Source: Granulosicoccus sp. | GTDB lineage: Bacteria; Pseudomonadota; Gammaproteobacteria; Granulosicoccales; Granulosicoccaceae | Direction: 5' to 3' | DNA: 32,561 nucleotides | Assembly: GCA_023301795.1 (NCBI GenBank) | Contig: JALZVU010000150.1 | Span: 1-32,561, forward strand | Part shown: piece after piece, positions 7,998 to 16,462 of the stretch | Numbering within the stretch: position 1 is the stretch's first letter | Layout of the letters: each line of letters begins with the position of its first letter | Notes under the pieces: generated by a model | Seen by the model: the letters and a program-made list of their open reading frames with translations, nothing else | Databases searched by the model: none | What the model was told of the DNA's origin: nothing | Translations under genes and position numbers: made by a program

Positions 7998-8028
7998 GAT
8001 TGACAGAGTGTCAATCTAGCCTTACATT
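7998..8028 (+). promoter_or_regulatory. Sigma-70 promoter with overlapping palindrome
   Basis: A perfect -35 box TTGACA (8000-8005), a 17-base spacer and TACATT (8023-8028) lie 54 bases upstream of the DUF2244 gene. The -35 box sits inside an exact palindrome, GATTGACA-GAG-TGTCAATC (7998-8016). A protein bound there would compete with RNA polymerase, so a repressor operator is plausible. The spacing between half-sites does not fit the FNR consensus. Confidence 0.6.
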
Positions 8029-8082
8029 TGGCCTCATATTCGCTTGCATAATTGCGGACAATCATCGGACCGAGCGTAATTT

Positions 8083-8556
8083 ATGATTGAAGTTCAAGAT
8101 GAAACGGGTACAACCACTCGATTAATCGTCACAGCTAACCGTTCCATGAGCTGGAAGGCAAACATGTATCTGGCTGCCAGTTTGGGCATCATCTGTATGG
8201 GCGTGGCTATTGCAATGGCTACGTACGGCCTTTGGATGGTTATTCCGTTCGCGGGTCTGGAAATCGTTTTTATAGTCGGCTGCCTCTACTGCACGTTGAA
8301 AAGGTTATCCCGACAGGAGGTTATAACTGTCAATAATGAAGCTATAACCGTAGAGTGGGGCTACAATACGCCCGATGTGACGGTAAACCTGCCGCGTCGG
8401 TGGAGTCGGTTGTCATATCGTTGTAAAGACAGTGTTTTTGAGGTTGGTGAGTTAAGTGTTTCGGCCCATGGAAAAAGTTACTGCTTAGGCGGATGCCTGA
8501 ATAGGCAGGAGAAAAAGGCGCTTTATGGCGAATTGCAGACTGCGCTAGGCAAATAA
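8083..8556 (+). CDS. DUF2244 family membrane protein
   Basis: A 157-residue protein with two membrane segments (about residues 26-47 and 49-70) joined by a very short turn, followed by a beta-rich C-terminal domain of about 80 residues. The pattern TANRSMSW before the first span and VIPFAGLEI in the second is typical of DUF2244, a family frequently found beside cytochrome oxidase genes and proposed to relate to it, without a proven function. The gene here also precedes coxB, separated by 225 bases. A good sigma-70 promoter with a palindrome lies upstream. Confidence 0.82.
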   Translation: MIEVQDETGTTTRLIVTANRSMSWKANMYLAASLGIICMGVAIAMATYGLWMVIPFAGLEIVFIVGCLYCTLKRLSRQEVITVNNEAITVEWGYNTPDVTVNLPRRWSRLSYRCKDSVFEVGELSVSAHGKSYCLGGCLNRQEKKALYGELQTALGK

Positions 8557-8781
8557 GTTTTGTGCCACCAAGTAATAAATGTTGATAAGGAAGGCAGCAT
8601 CTGATGTACCTAATGGACCAATTACAAACGCTGGGCAGAGGTTTACGCTTCCCCAGCTAAATGACAAAGATCCCCAATTAACTTAGCCCGCTCGATGATC
8701 ACGCGAACTACAGCTTCAGTGATTTTGAGCCGCTTATAAAAAATTGAGTTATCAGCTTTTGAATTTTTCGGAGAGTAGTTT

Positions 8782-10032
8782 ATGAGGTCTAGCGTTTGCC
8801 GATCGGGTGTTCGTTGGGCGTTCCTGGCAGTGCTGCTTATGGCGCTTCCAGCGGGCGCATGGGCTGAATGGGGCGCATTGAATATGCCCAGAGGCGTGAC
8901 AGAGATAAGCAACGAGGTGTACACCCTCCACATGCGTATCTTCTATATCTGCTGCGCCATTGGTGCTGCGGTTTTTGGCGTGATGATCGTGTCGATGTTT
9001 TTACATCGCAAATCTCGAGGAGCCAAGCCTGCCACTTTCCATGAGAGCACCACGGTTGAAATCGTCTGGACAGTTGCTCCTTTAATCATCTTAATCGCGA
9101 TGGCCATTCCAGCGGCTCGCGTGTTGATCAAAATGGAAGATTTCAGCGATTCAGAAATGTCCATCAAGGTCACAGGCTATCAGTGGCGCTGGCACTACGA
9201 GTACATGGACAGCGGTGTTCAGTTTTTCAGCCAGCTGCATCCTGAGCACAACAAGGCACGCCAGCAAGGTTCTGATGTCGATTTGGCAACAGCTTTTCCT
9301 GGTAGAGACTTCAACGGTGATGAAGAAGTGTATCTTCGCGAAGTCGACAACGAACTCGTTGTACCTGTCGGTACCAAAATCCGATTCTTGCACACCGCTG
9401 CCGACGTGATTCACTCCTGGTGGGTACACGACCTGGCTATCAAGAAGGATGCTATTCCGGGCTTTATCAACGAAAACTGGGCACGGATCGAAGAGCCTGG
9501 TATCTATCGTGGCAAATGTGCAGAACTATGCGGACGAGATCATGGGTTTATGCCAATCGTTGTGCGGGCTGTACCTCAGGAAGAATTTGATATCTGGGTT
9601 GCCGATCAGCAGTCAGCTATGGCTCAAGCTGACACGGCCAGTGACAGACAGTGGTCCAAGGAAGAGTTGGTTGCCACCGGAGAGAAGGTTTATCAGGCTA
9701 ACTGCATGAGCTGTCATCAAGCTGAGGGGCAGGGTATTCCGGGAATGTTCCCAGCGATCTCAGGTAGCGAAGTGGCCACCGGCAGTATCGACAAACACAT
9801 CAGTACCGTTATGAACGGTGTTGAAGGCACCATGATGTCATCGTTCAGTGGCGTTCTGAGTGATGCAGACATCGCGGCGGTAATCACCTACCAACGTAAC
9901 GGCTTGGGTAATGCAACAGGTGAGTCACTACAACCTGTGCATGTCAGTTCGTTGCGCGCTGGGCTAGACATCAAGGCACCTGCAAATGTTGCATCTGCTG
10001 CAGACACGATTTCAACTGAGGGAGTCAACTGA
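8782..10032 (+). CDS. coxB: Cytochrome c oxidase subunit II with fused cytochrome c domain
   Basis: The 416-residue subunit takes electrons from cytochrome c at its CuA centre. A signal peptide (1-28, cut after AWA) is followed by two membrane spans (about 51-73 and 92-114) and the aromatic motif YQWRWHYEY (133-141). CuA ligands are all present: His 211, Cys 246, Glu 248, Cys 250, His 254 and Met 257. A C-terminal class I cytochrome c domain has CMSCH (308-312) with candidate axial Met 351 or 352, making this a caa3-like subunit II. About 40 residues follow the heme domain. GGAGAG precedes the ATG. The stop codon overlaps the ctaD start by one base. The 225 bases upstream show no convincing promoter boxes. 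Confidence 0.97.
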   Translation: MRSSVCRSGVRWAFLAVLLMALPAGAWAEWGALNMPRGVTEISNEVYTLHMRIFYICCAIGAAVFGVMIVSMFLHRKSRGAKPATFHESTTVEIVWTVAPLIILIAMAIPAARVLIKMEDFSDSEMSIKVTGYQWRWHYEYMDSGVQFFSQLHPEHNKARQQGSDVDLATAFPGRDFNGDEEVYLREVDNELVVPVGTKIRFLHTAADVIHSWWVHDLAIKKDAIPGFINENWARIEEPGIYRGKCAELCGRDHGFMPIVVRAVPQEEFDIWVADQQSAMAQADTASDRQWSKEELVATGEKVYQANCMSCHQAEGQGIPGMFPAISGSEVATGSIDKHISTVMNGVEGTMMSSFSGVLSDADIAAVITYQRNGLGNATGESLQPVHVSSLRAGLDIKAPANVASAADTISTEGVN

Positions 10033-11657
10033 TGAGTTCTACTGACGTCACCCATCATGCGGCCGATGACCAAGGCCACGACCATGATCATGATGAGCAC
10101 GGTCCTGCTCCTGGCCTTATGCGTTGGGTAACAACGACTAACCATAAGGACATTGGTACTTTGTACCTCTGGTTCTCCTTGGTCATGTTCTTTATCGGCG
10201 GTGCAATGGCACTGGTTATCAGAGCCGAGTTGTTCCAGCCTGGTATTCAGATTGTTGATCCGATGTTCTTCAACTCCATGACCACGATGCACGCTATCGT
10301 CATGATCTTCGGTGTAGTTATGCCAGCGTTTGTTGGTCTGGCTAACTGGATGATTCCGATGATGATCGGTGCGCCAGATATGGCGTTACCACGGCTCAAT
10401 AACTGGTCGTTCTGGATCATGCCGTTCGCTTTTACCATCATGCTATCCACGCTGTTCATGGACAGCGGTGGCCCGGCGGGTGGCTGGACTTTGTATCCGC
10501 CTCTGGTTCTGCAGATGGGTGATAGTTTTGCTTACGTAATTTTTGCCATTCACTTCCTTGGCATATCGTCAGTGATGGGCTCCATCAACATCGTGGCCAC
10601 TATCTTCAACATGCGTGCCCCTGGCATGACGTTCATGAAGATGCCAATGTTTGTATGGACCTGGCTCATCACAGCCTACCTGTTGATTGCGACCATTCCG
10701 GTATTCGCGGGTGCGGTTACCATGCTACTTACCGACCGTTTCTTTGGCACCAGCTTTTTCAGTGCTGCTGGTGGTGGTGATCCTGTTATGTTCCAGCATA
10801 TTTTCTGGTTCTTTGGCCATCCCGAAGTCTACATTCTGATTCTGCCTGCCTTCGGCATCGTGTCTTCGATCATTCCCACCTTTGCGCGAAAGCCTCTGTT
10901 TGGTTATGACTCCATGGTTTACGCTACGGCGTCCATTGCCTTCCTGTCGTTCATCGTGTGGGCTCACCACATGTTTACGACTGGCATGCCTTTGGCCGGC
11001 GAGCTGTTCTTCATGTTTTCTACCATGATGATTTCAGTGCCTACGGGTGTGAAAGTGTTCAACTGGGTGGCTACCATGTGGCGCGGCTCCATGACATTTG
11101 AAACTCCTATGCTGTTCGCAATTGGTTTTGTCATCATGTTTACCGTTGGTGGTCTTTCTGGTCTGATGCTGGCTATCACGCCTGCAGACATTCAGTATCA
11201 CGACACCTACTTTGTGGTTGCGCATTTTCACTATGTTCTAGTGCCGGGCGCTGTCTACTCACTCATGGCTGCCACCTACTACTGGCTGCCCAAGTGGACT
11301 GGCAACATGTATGACGAAACTCTGGGCAAATGGCATTTCTGGATTTCTACAGTTTTCGTCAACGTCCTGTTCTTCCCCATGCACTTTGTAGGTCTTGCTG
11401 GCATGCCTCGTCGAATTCCGGATTACAGCCTGCAGTTCGCTGACTGGAACATGATTGCAACGATTGGTGCTTTTGGTTTTGGCTTCAGCCAGCTGATGTT
11501 TGTGTACATCATTGTCAAGTGTGTTCGTGGCGGTGAAAAAGCGACCAGTGAAGTTTGGGAAGGTGCCAGAGGTCTGGAGTGGACGGTAGCATCGCCTGCG
11601 CCTTATCACACTTTCGAAACTGCACCAGTTCTCGATGCTGGTACGGTAACTCGATAG
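10032..11657 (+). CDS. ctaD: Cytochrome c oxidase subunit I
   Basis: The catalytic subunit (541 residues, about 12 spans) of an A-type heme-copper oxidase that reduces oxygen to water and pumps protons. Heme and copper ligands are intact: His 87 and His 400 for the low-spin heme, His 398 for the high-spin heme, and His 263, 312 and 313 for CuB. HPEVYIL (263-269) gives the D-pathway Glu 265 and the Tyr 267 cross-linked to His 263; Lys 341 fits the K pathway and Asp 116 the D-pathway entrance. The N-terminus is unusual: six His in residues 8-23, including HDHDHDEH, on the cytoplasmic side. It overlaps coxB by one base. Confidence 0.98.
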   Translation: MSSTDVTHHAADDQGHDHDHDEHGPAPGLMRWVTTTNHKDIGTLYLWFSLVMFFIGGAMALVIRAELFQPGIQIVDPMFFNSMTTMHAIVMIFGVVMPAFVGLANWMIPMMIGAPDMALPRLNNWSFWIMPFAFTIMLSTLFMDSGGPAGGWTLYPPLVLQMGDSFAYVIFAIHFLGISSVMGSINIVATIFNMRAPGMTFMKMPMFVWTWLITAYLLIATIPVFAGAVTMLLTDRFFGTSFFSAAGGGDPVMFQHIFWFFGHPEVYILILPAFGIVSSIIPTFARKPLFGYDSMVYATASIAFLSFIVWAHHMFTTGMPLAGELFFMFSTMMISVPTGVKVFNWVATMWRGSMTFETPMLFAIGFVIMFTVGGLSGLMLAITPADIQYHDTYFVVAHFHYVLVPGAVYSLMAATYYWLPKWTGNMYDETLGKWHFWISTVFVNVLFFPMHFVGLAGMPRRIPDYSLQFADWNMIATIGAFGFGFSQLMFVYIIVKCVRGGEKATSEVWEGARGLEWTVASPAPYHTFETAPVLDAGTVTR

Positions 11658-11687
11658 ACTAGCGACGACTGACGTATTGGATCTCAG

Positions 11688-11888
11688 ATGAGCGACAAAA
11701 ACGCTACTGATGGTACTTCGGCTTTAGATCCGTCTGGTGCTCCTTCGCAGGTGCACCAGACAGGCATTGCCGACAAGCCTGGTTTCATACGGCGCTACCG
11801 ACTGCCGCTGAGTTTGGCTGTGATAGCTGTTTGTTTGTATGCCACCAGTATTTTGTACATTCTCTTCGGCCGCGGAGAAATATTATGA
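11688..11888 (+). CDS. Small single-span membrane protein of the cox operon
   Basis: A 66-residue protein with a polar, Ser/Gly-rich N-terminal half and one membrane span at about residues 41-60 (LPLSLAVIAVCLYATSILYI). It sits 30 bases after ctaD, and its stop overlaps the ctaG start as ATGA, so it is surely translated in the same unit. Small one-span proteins at this position are common in proteobacterial cox clusters; they may be accessory subunits or assembly helpers, but no function can be assigned from sequence. Confidence 0.8.
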   Translation: MSDKNATDGTSALDPSGAPSQVHQTGIADKPGFIRRYRLPLSLAVIAVCLYATSILYILFGRGEIL

Positions 11889-12505
11889 ATGTTGAGACTG
11901 CCCACGCAGGCGACGCATCAGCTAGCGCTGTTGCCCAGTCAAGCCAAGTGAGCGCTGTCAAACCCAAGTCACACCTGAAAGTAGCCGGCCAAATGCTAGG
12001 GTTGGCTATTGGTATGTTCGGCTTTGGCTATGCGATGGTGCCGCTGTACAACATCATCTGCGATATCACAGGTTTGAACGGCAAGACTGGCAGAGTCAGT
12101 GTTGAGTCTGTTGCCTCAGCACAGGTATTGGATGATCGTGAAGTCATCGTTGAATTTGTGTCCAGTATCAATCAGGGCGGTTCGTGGATTTTCAGACCTG
12201 AAGTGAAAACCATGAGCGTGCAGCCGGGTAAGCTCTACACCACTAGTTACTTTGCACAAAACCTGACTGATGAATTTGTTGTTGCACAGGCGACCCCTAG
12301 TGTTTCGCCATTTGCGGCAGCTAAATATTTTAACAAGACCGAATGTTTCTGCTTTACAAGGCAGCCCTTCGAAGCTCAAGGCTCCAAGGACATGCCGATA
12401 ACCTTCATTATTGATGAAGACTTGCCGATTAATATTGATAGAGTGACGTTGTCCTACACCTTCTTTCGCTCACCCGAGCAAGGCGAAGGCGCTGACCAAA
12501 GTTAA
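11885..12505 (+). CDS. ctaG: Cytochrome c oxidase copper chaperone CtaG (Cox11)
   Basis: A 206-residue membrane-anchored protein that inserts copper into the CuB site of subunit I. After a short cytoplasmic tail there is one membrane span (about 33-53) with the family motif GYAMVPLYNIICDITGLNG, containing Cys 59. The periplasmic immunoglobulin-like domain carries the copper-binding pair ECFCF (Cys 154, Cys 156) and ends with the conserved NIDRVTLSYTFF. I chose the ATG at 11885, which overlaps the previous gene by 4 bases and gives the usual family length; an upstream in-frame ATG at 11831 lies inside that gene. Confidence 0.96.
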   Translation: MNVETAHAGDASASAVAQSSQVSAVKPKSHLKVAGQMLGLAIGMFGFGYAMVPLYNIICDITGLNGKTGRVSVESVASAQVLDDREVIVEFVSSINQGGSWIFRPEVKTMSVQPGKLYTTSYFAQNLTDEFVVAQATPSVSPFAAAKYFNKTECFCFTRQPFEAQGSKDMPITFIIDEDLPINIDRVTLSYTFFRSPEQGEGADQS

Positions 12506-12558
12506 CCCTAGTTTGTTGATGAAAAACCGGGGGTTGTTGGCCCTCAAAAGGATCGTGT

Positions 12559-13431
12559 ATGAGTAGTACGACATCAGCCTATTACATCCCCCATGCCGCC
12601 CGTTGGCCCATAGTCGGATCTATAGGACTCTTTATATTCTTCTACGGGTTTGCCACCTGGCTCAATGAAGGTCCTTTCGGGAAGGAAATGTTCTTCCTTG
12701 GGACCGGCATCGTCGTTTTCATGATGTTTGGCTGGTTTGGCACTGTTGCCAAAGAGAGTGAGTCAGGCACATATAACTCACAGGTGGATTCATCATTCCG
12801 CATGTGCATGATGTGGTTCATTTTCTCTGAAGTCATGTTCTTCGCAGCATTTTTTGGGGCACTTTTCTATGCGCGTGCGTTCTCTGGCCCATGGCTTGGC
12901 GGCATAGGCGGTGGTGGTGCAGAAATGACCAACGAGGTGCTGCATATTGGCCATAACTATGTCTGGCCAAGTAACGGCCCTGAGCATATCGGCGGTGATT
13001 TCAAGCAGATGGGCTGGTTTGGTCTACCACTGATCAACACCCTGCTACTGCTAACCAGTGGTTTGACCTGTACTTTTGCTCACCACGCAATTCGCGCTGG
13101 GCACCGGAAGCCGTTTATCTTGTGGCTTGCCGCAACGGTTTCGATCGGCTTTTTCTTTGTTGGTCTTCAAGGTTATGAGTATTACCATGCCTACCACGCA
13201 CTGAACCTGAAAATGACAAGCGGTATCTATGGTTCAACGTTCTTCATGCTCACCGGATTCCATGGCTTTCACGTCACCATGGGGGCGATAATACTAATGG
13301 TCGTAATGTTCCGAGCCATGCGAAGTCACTTCAGCGCTGAAAACCATTTTGCCTTTGAAGCGGCGGCTTGGTACTGGCATTTCGTGGATGTGGTCTGGTT
13401 AGGGCTGTTTATCTTCGTGTATTTGCTGTGA
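12559..13431 (+). CDS. ctaE: Cytochrome c oxidase subunit III
   Basis: The 290-residue third core subunit, with seven membrane spans. Family features include YYIPHAARWPIVGS at the N-terminus, EVMFFAAFFGALFYARA in the third span, FVGLQGYEYYHA, TGFHGFHVTMGAIIL and the C-terminal AAAWYWHFVDVVWLGLFI. It stabilises subunit I and helps proton uptake. AAAGGA lies 7 bases before the ATG. A 53-base gap separates it from ctaG; in related clusters a small DUF2970 gene often sits there, but nothing coding is visible here. A strong hairpin terminator follows 66 bases after the stop. Confidence 0.97.
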   Translation: MSSTTSAYYIPHAARWPIVGSIGLFIFFYGFATWLNEGPFGKEMFFLGTGIVVFMMFGWFGTVAKESESGTYNSQVDSSFRMCMMWFIFSEVMFFAAFFGALFYARAFSGPWLGGIGGGGAEMTNEVLHIGHNYVWPSNGPEHIGGDFKQMGWFGLPLINTLLLLTSGLTCTFAHHAIRAGHRKPFILWLAATVSIGFFFVGLQGYEYYHAYHALNLKMTSGIYGSTFFMLTGFHGFHVTMGAIILMVVMFRAMRSHFSAENHFAFEAAAWYWHFVDVVWLGLFIFVYLL

Positions 13432-13496
13432 CGGTAAGCGTCAGGTGAAAGGCTCTCGATAGGGGCCAGTGTCCTGCGCCCAAGTTTGATGTCAAT

Positions 13497-13525
13497 GAGA
13501 AAGGGCGGTTTATCCGCCCTTTCTC
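13497..13525. terminator. Strong hairpin terminator after ctaE
   Basis: GAGAAAGGGCGG (13497-13508) and its exact complement CCGCCCTTTCTC (13514-13525) form a perfect 12-bp stem with a 5-base loop. The T-run after it is short, so it may work in both directions between the convergent ctaE and DUF2909 genes. Confidence 0.85.
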
Positions 13526-13628
13526 ATTTGTTCGGCTGCTACTGCGCTTACGGGCTGCGGCACGAGAGATGGCCGAGTGTTTCGAAGAGTTGACCCGCGA
13601 TTATTGAGGGGTTATTAGTTACTCAGAA

Positions 13629-13934
13629 TCATTCGGTGATAAGTCGTCTACCGCCACCACCGCTATTGGGTTCTGAAGGCGTTTTAGTGTCCGGGTCGGC
13701 TGAAGATGTATTTGTCTGTCCCGACAAAGGGCTAGGGTTGAGCTCGATAATGCCGGTGGCACCGGCAATCATCACCACCACGATAGCTACAATCGACAGT
13801 CCGATACGTACAGAAAGTGCGTTTACTGTTCGGTTGGATTGTCCCTTGTCCTTAACCAGGAAATACAGGCCTGAAAACAGGCTGATGATCACGAAGCCGA
13901 GTAATAGAAGAACAATCAGTTTTACGAGTAGCAT
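13629..13934 (-). CDS. DUF2909 twin-transmembrane protein
   Basis: A 101-residue protein with two membrane segments (about residues 3-27 and 43-63) separated by a short charged loop (KDKGQSNRTVNALSVR), which is the DUF2909 pattern. The tail after residue 66 is Ser/Pro/Gly-rich, low in complexity and ends GGGGRRLITE; it is longer than the usual compact DUF2909 protein of about 70 residues. The gene lies on the opposite strand between ctaE and surf1, the same odd orientation seen in Pseudomonas cox clusters. Function unknown, likely connected with oxidase assembly. Confidence 0.8.
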   Translation of the reverse strand: MLLVKLIVLLLLGFVIISLFSGLYFLVKDKGQSNRTVNALSVRIGLSIVAIVVVMIAGATGIIELNPSPLSGQTNTSSADPDTKTPSEPNSGGGGRRLITE

Positions 13935-13979
13935 GGAGCAGGAGCGTCTTGATAGTGTTGTGCAAACGAGGGTACCACT

Positions 13980-14765
13980 ATGCGAATCGGTAACCGTCGG
14001 TTTCGTCCAAAGCTTTGGGCGTTGGCGCTGTATATTGTGGTGCTGTCATGTATGTTGGCGCTAGGTAACTGGCAGATGGACAGGGCGGCCTTAAAAGTAT
14101 CCTTACAAGAGGCTGCGGAGGCTGCCAGAGATGAGGCTGCTGTGCCTTTAGGCTCAATCGCAGATCTAACAGTTGCCGCGGCTGGCTATAAGCGTGTCTC
14201 TCTGGCAGGCTCTTACGATGAGGTGCGGCAGTTTCTGTGGGACAATCGTACGTATAACGGGCAAGCTGGGTATGAGGTTATTTCTGTATTGAGTCTGGAT
14301 TCTGGACAGTTGGCGCTTGTTAATCGTGGATGGGTGGCACCGGGGCAAAGCCGCCAGATACTGCCTGATGTGACTCTGCCAGATGCAGCAATAGAGCAGC
14401 GCGTGGAGATCGAAGGCTACTTGTCCAGGCCCTCACAAGGTTTTGCCAGCGGCGCTGCTGTTACGGGCGGTGAAGGCTGGCCAAAGCTCGTTCAGTATTT
14501 TGACTACGACACGATTGAGCAAACCTTGGGCGAGCCGGTAGTCTCGGCTGTGGTGCAAGCTCAATCACTGGGAACCGATTCGAGCACCGCGACTGTGTTA
14601 ACGTCGCGGCCCGAATGGTTGAAAGCCAACTGGCAGCCTGCTGCATCAGGACCTGCCAAGCATTACAGCTATGCGTTCCAGTGGTTCGCCATGGCTCTGG
14701 CGTTAACGGGTATTTTTCTGGTGGTAAACCTGGAAAAGATTGTTCCGGATGCGCTTGAAACGTAA
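13980..14765 (+). CDS. SURF1 family cytochrome oxidase assembly protein
   Basis: A 261-residue assembly factor that helps place heme a in subunit I. The topology is one N-terminal span (about 12-30) ending with the motif GNWQMDR, a large periplasmic domain with GYEVISVL and ALVNRGWVAPG, and a C-terminal span preceded by KHYSYAFQWFAMAL, the hallmark Y-A-F-Q-W-F motif. GAGGG is placed well before the ATG. The 40-base gap to the next gene supports co-transcription with the Sco-like and ctaB genes, while the DUF2909 gene is divergent 45 bases upstream. Confidence 0.94.
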   Translation: MRIGNRRFRPKLWALALYIVVLSCMLALGNWQMDRAALKVSLQEAAEAARDEAAVPLGSIADLTVAAAGYKRVSLAGSYDEVRQFLWDNRTYNGQAGYEVISVLSLDSGQLALVNRGWVAPGQSRQILPDVTLPDAAIEQRVEIEGYLSRPSQGFASGAAVTGGEGWPKLVQYFDYDTIEQTLGEPVVSAVVQAQSLGTDSSTATVLTSRPEWLKANWQPAASGPAKHYSYAFQWFAMALALTGIFLVVNLEKIVPDALET

Positions 14766-14805
14766 TTTTTTTGACAGGTAGGTTTACGAGTAGGTAACTG
14801 ACATC

Positions 14806-15465
14806 ATGAGCGATACATCCAACACCCTGCAGTCCCCGCAACCAGCGTTACCGCAGATTGACCCTGCCAGTCGCAGGCGATCCAGAATAAAGCTGGTTTC
14901 GATTTTTGCCATTTTTGCTGTGCCACTTATTCTTGCCAGCATCTACTTACAGATGGTTCGTACCAGTGGCGGTACGTTAGGTGACACCGCCCGTGGTGAG
15001 CTGATCAAGCCTGCGGTTCCTCTGACCGAATTCACACTGCAAGGGGCTACTGAGGAGTTCAATCTGGACTCTATAAGAGGTGTGTGGACTATGCTTTATG
15101 TGCCACAAGGCGAGTGTCTGGACGCTTGCGAGCGTAATTTGTACCACATGCGTCAGGTGCGTCTGGCACTCAACCATCGAATGGATCGAGTGCAGCGTGC
15201 AGTGGTTATGGCATCGCCAACGCAGATTAGCCCAGCCCTGCTCTCGGAGCACCCGGGACTTATCGCAGCAACCGGAAGTGCCGAAGAGCAGTCTGTACTG
15301 GGCGCACAGATCATCGAGGCGCAAACCGGGATGGCTCCTTTGCCCGACGCTATCTATCTAATTGATCCCTTCGGCAATCTGATGTTGCGGTTTCCGGCCG
15401 ACTTAGAGCCTAATTTGATGCTCAAAGACATAAAGCACCTGTTAAAAGTTTCACGCATCGGGTAA
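14806..15465 (+). CDS. Sco-like thioredoxin-fold oxidase assembly protein
   Basis: A 219-residue protein with a cytoplasmic polar tail, one membrane span (about 28-49) and a periplasmic thioredoxin-like domain. [20 protein letters not shown] carries a CxxxC pair (Cys 104, Cys 108) at the position of the Sco1 copper site, and [15 protein letters not shown] matches the end of the Sco fold. The His that completes the copper site in Sco1 proteins is not visible before YLIDP, so this may act as a thiol-disulfide protein for CuA rather than as a copper carrier. Proteins like this regularly sit between surf1 and ctaA in related clusters. Confidence 0.8.
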   Translation: MSDTSNTLQSPQPALPQIDPASRRRSRIKLVSIFAIFAVPLILASIYLQMVRTSGGTLGDTARGELIKPAVPLTEFTLQGATEEFNLDSIRGVWTMLYVPQGECLDACERNLYHMRQVRLALNHRMDRVQRAVVMASPTQISPALLSEHPGLIAATGSAEEQSVLGAQIIEAQTGMAPLPDAIYLIDPFGNLMLRFPADLEPNLMLKDIKHLLKVSRIG

Positions 15466-15518
15466 TCTTTCGACGCGGGACCCACACACCTTCGGGTTGC
15501 CCCATTAATCTCATCCTC

Positions 15519-16451
15519 ATGAAATCCACATCCCAGATCAAACAGGCTGACACCGTGTTCAGCCACACTGTGCGGCATTGGCGAGATTATCTCGAAATCA
15601 CCAAGCCCAAGGTTGTCTTGTTGCTCGTATTCACAGCGCTGGTCGGTATGGCGTTGGCCGTACCATTGTGGTTGCCGCTGCAGGAAACGTTTTTTGGTCT
15701 GTTGGGTATCGGTCTGGCATCGAGTTCGGCTGCCGCCATTAACCACGTGATTGATCAGCGCACCGATGCGATCATGAAGCGCACCGAGAACAGACCCATT
15801 CCCCAAGGGTCCTTAACTACCAGGCAGTGTATTGTGTTTGCCATCAGTATCGGTGTCATCGCCATGGTAATGCTGGTGACACTGGTTAATGTCCTTACCG
15901 CTGTGCTGACATTCTTCTCACTGATTGGTTACGCCATTGTCTATACGGTCTATCTCAAGCGTGCCACGCCACAAAATATTGTGATTGGAGGAGCTGCCGG
16001 TGCCATGCCCCCAGTGCTTGGCTGGGCTGCTGTGACCAATGAGGTGACGGCTGCGCCTTTGTTACTGTTTCTGATTGTGTTTATCTGGACGCCGCCACAT
16101 TTCTGGGCCCTGGCTATCCATCGGCGGGACGACTATGCAAAAGTGGACATCCCCATGTTGCCGGTTACACACGGTATACCGTTTACGCGGGTGCAGATTT
16201 TTCTGTACACCGTGCTGTTAGTGCTGGTTACTATTTTGCCTTACCTGATACAAATGAGTGGCCCTTTGTATCTGGTGGGTGCCATTGTGCTTGGCGCAAT
16301 GTTTTTATGGCATGCTTGGAAAATGTTTGACGATGAAGCCACCAAGCAGCCTATTAAAACCTTTGTATTCTCTATCAACTATTTGATGTGGTTGTTTGGA
16401 ATCATGCTGGTCGATCATTACATACCTGTGGTTGTCAGCCTCTTCAGATAA
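15519..16451 (+). CDS. ctaB: Protoheme IX farnesyltransferase (heme O synthase)
   Basis: A 310-residue UbiA-superfamily membrane enzyme that adds a farnesyl group to heme B, giving heme O. The first prenyl-diphosphate-binding region is [19 protein letters not shown] and the second includes [20 protein letters not shown], both normal for CtaB/CyoE. About nine spans are present. It follows the Sco-like gene after 53 bases, where heme A synthase (ctaA) would normally lie. No clear Shine-Dalgarno sequence is seen before the ATG. Its end is 11 bases from the convergent globin gene. Confidence 0.96.
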   Translation: MKSTSQIKQADTVFSHTVRHWRDYLEITKPKVVLLLVFTALVGMALAVPLWLPLQETFFGLLGIGLASSSAAAINHVIDQRTDAIMKRTENRPIPQGSLTTRQCIVFAISIGVIAMVMLVTLVNVLTAVLTFFSLIGYAIVYTVYLKRATPQNIVIGGAAGAMPPVLGWAAVTNEVTAAPLLLFLIVFIWTPPHFWALAIHRRDDYAKVDIPMLPVTHGIPFTRVQIFLYTVLLVLVTILPYLIQMSGPLYLVGAIVLGAMFLWHAWKMFDDEATKQPIKTFVFSINYLMWLFGIMLVDHYIPVVVSLFR

Positions 16452-16462
16452 TTGTTGCATCA

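Noticed and set aside
8000-8014. FNR/Anr-type box upstream of the DUF2244 gene
   Set aside because: The half-sites TTGAC and GTCAA are 5 bases apart and lack the T and A of TTGAT-N4-ATCAA, so it is not a proper FNR site.
8643-8933. 96-residue minus-strand frame between the DUF2244 gene and coxB
   Set aside because: Half of it is the reverse of the coxB signal-peptide region, there is no ribosome-binding site and no recognisable domain.
10725-11609. Long minus-strand frames opposite ctaD
   Set aside because: They are reverse shadows of the strongly conserved oxidase subunit I gene.
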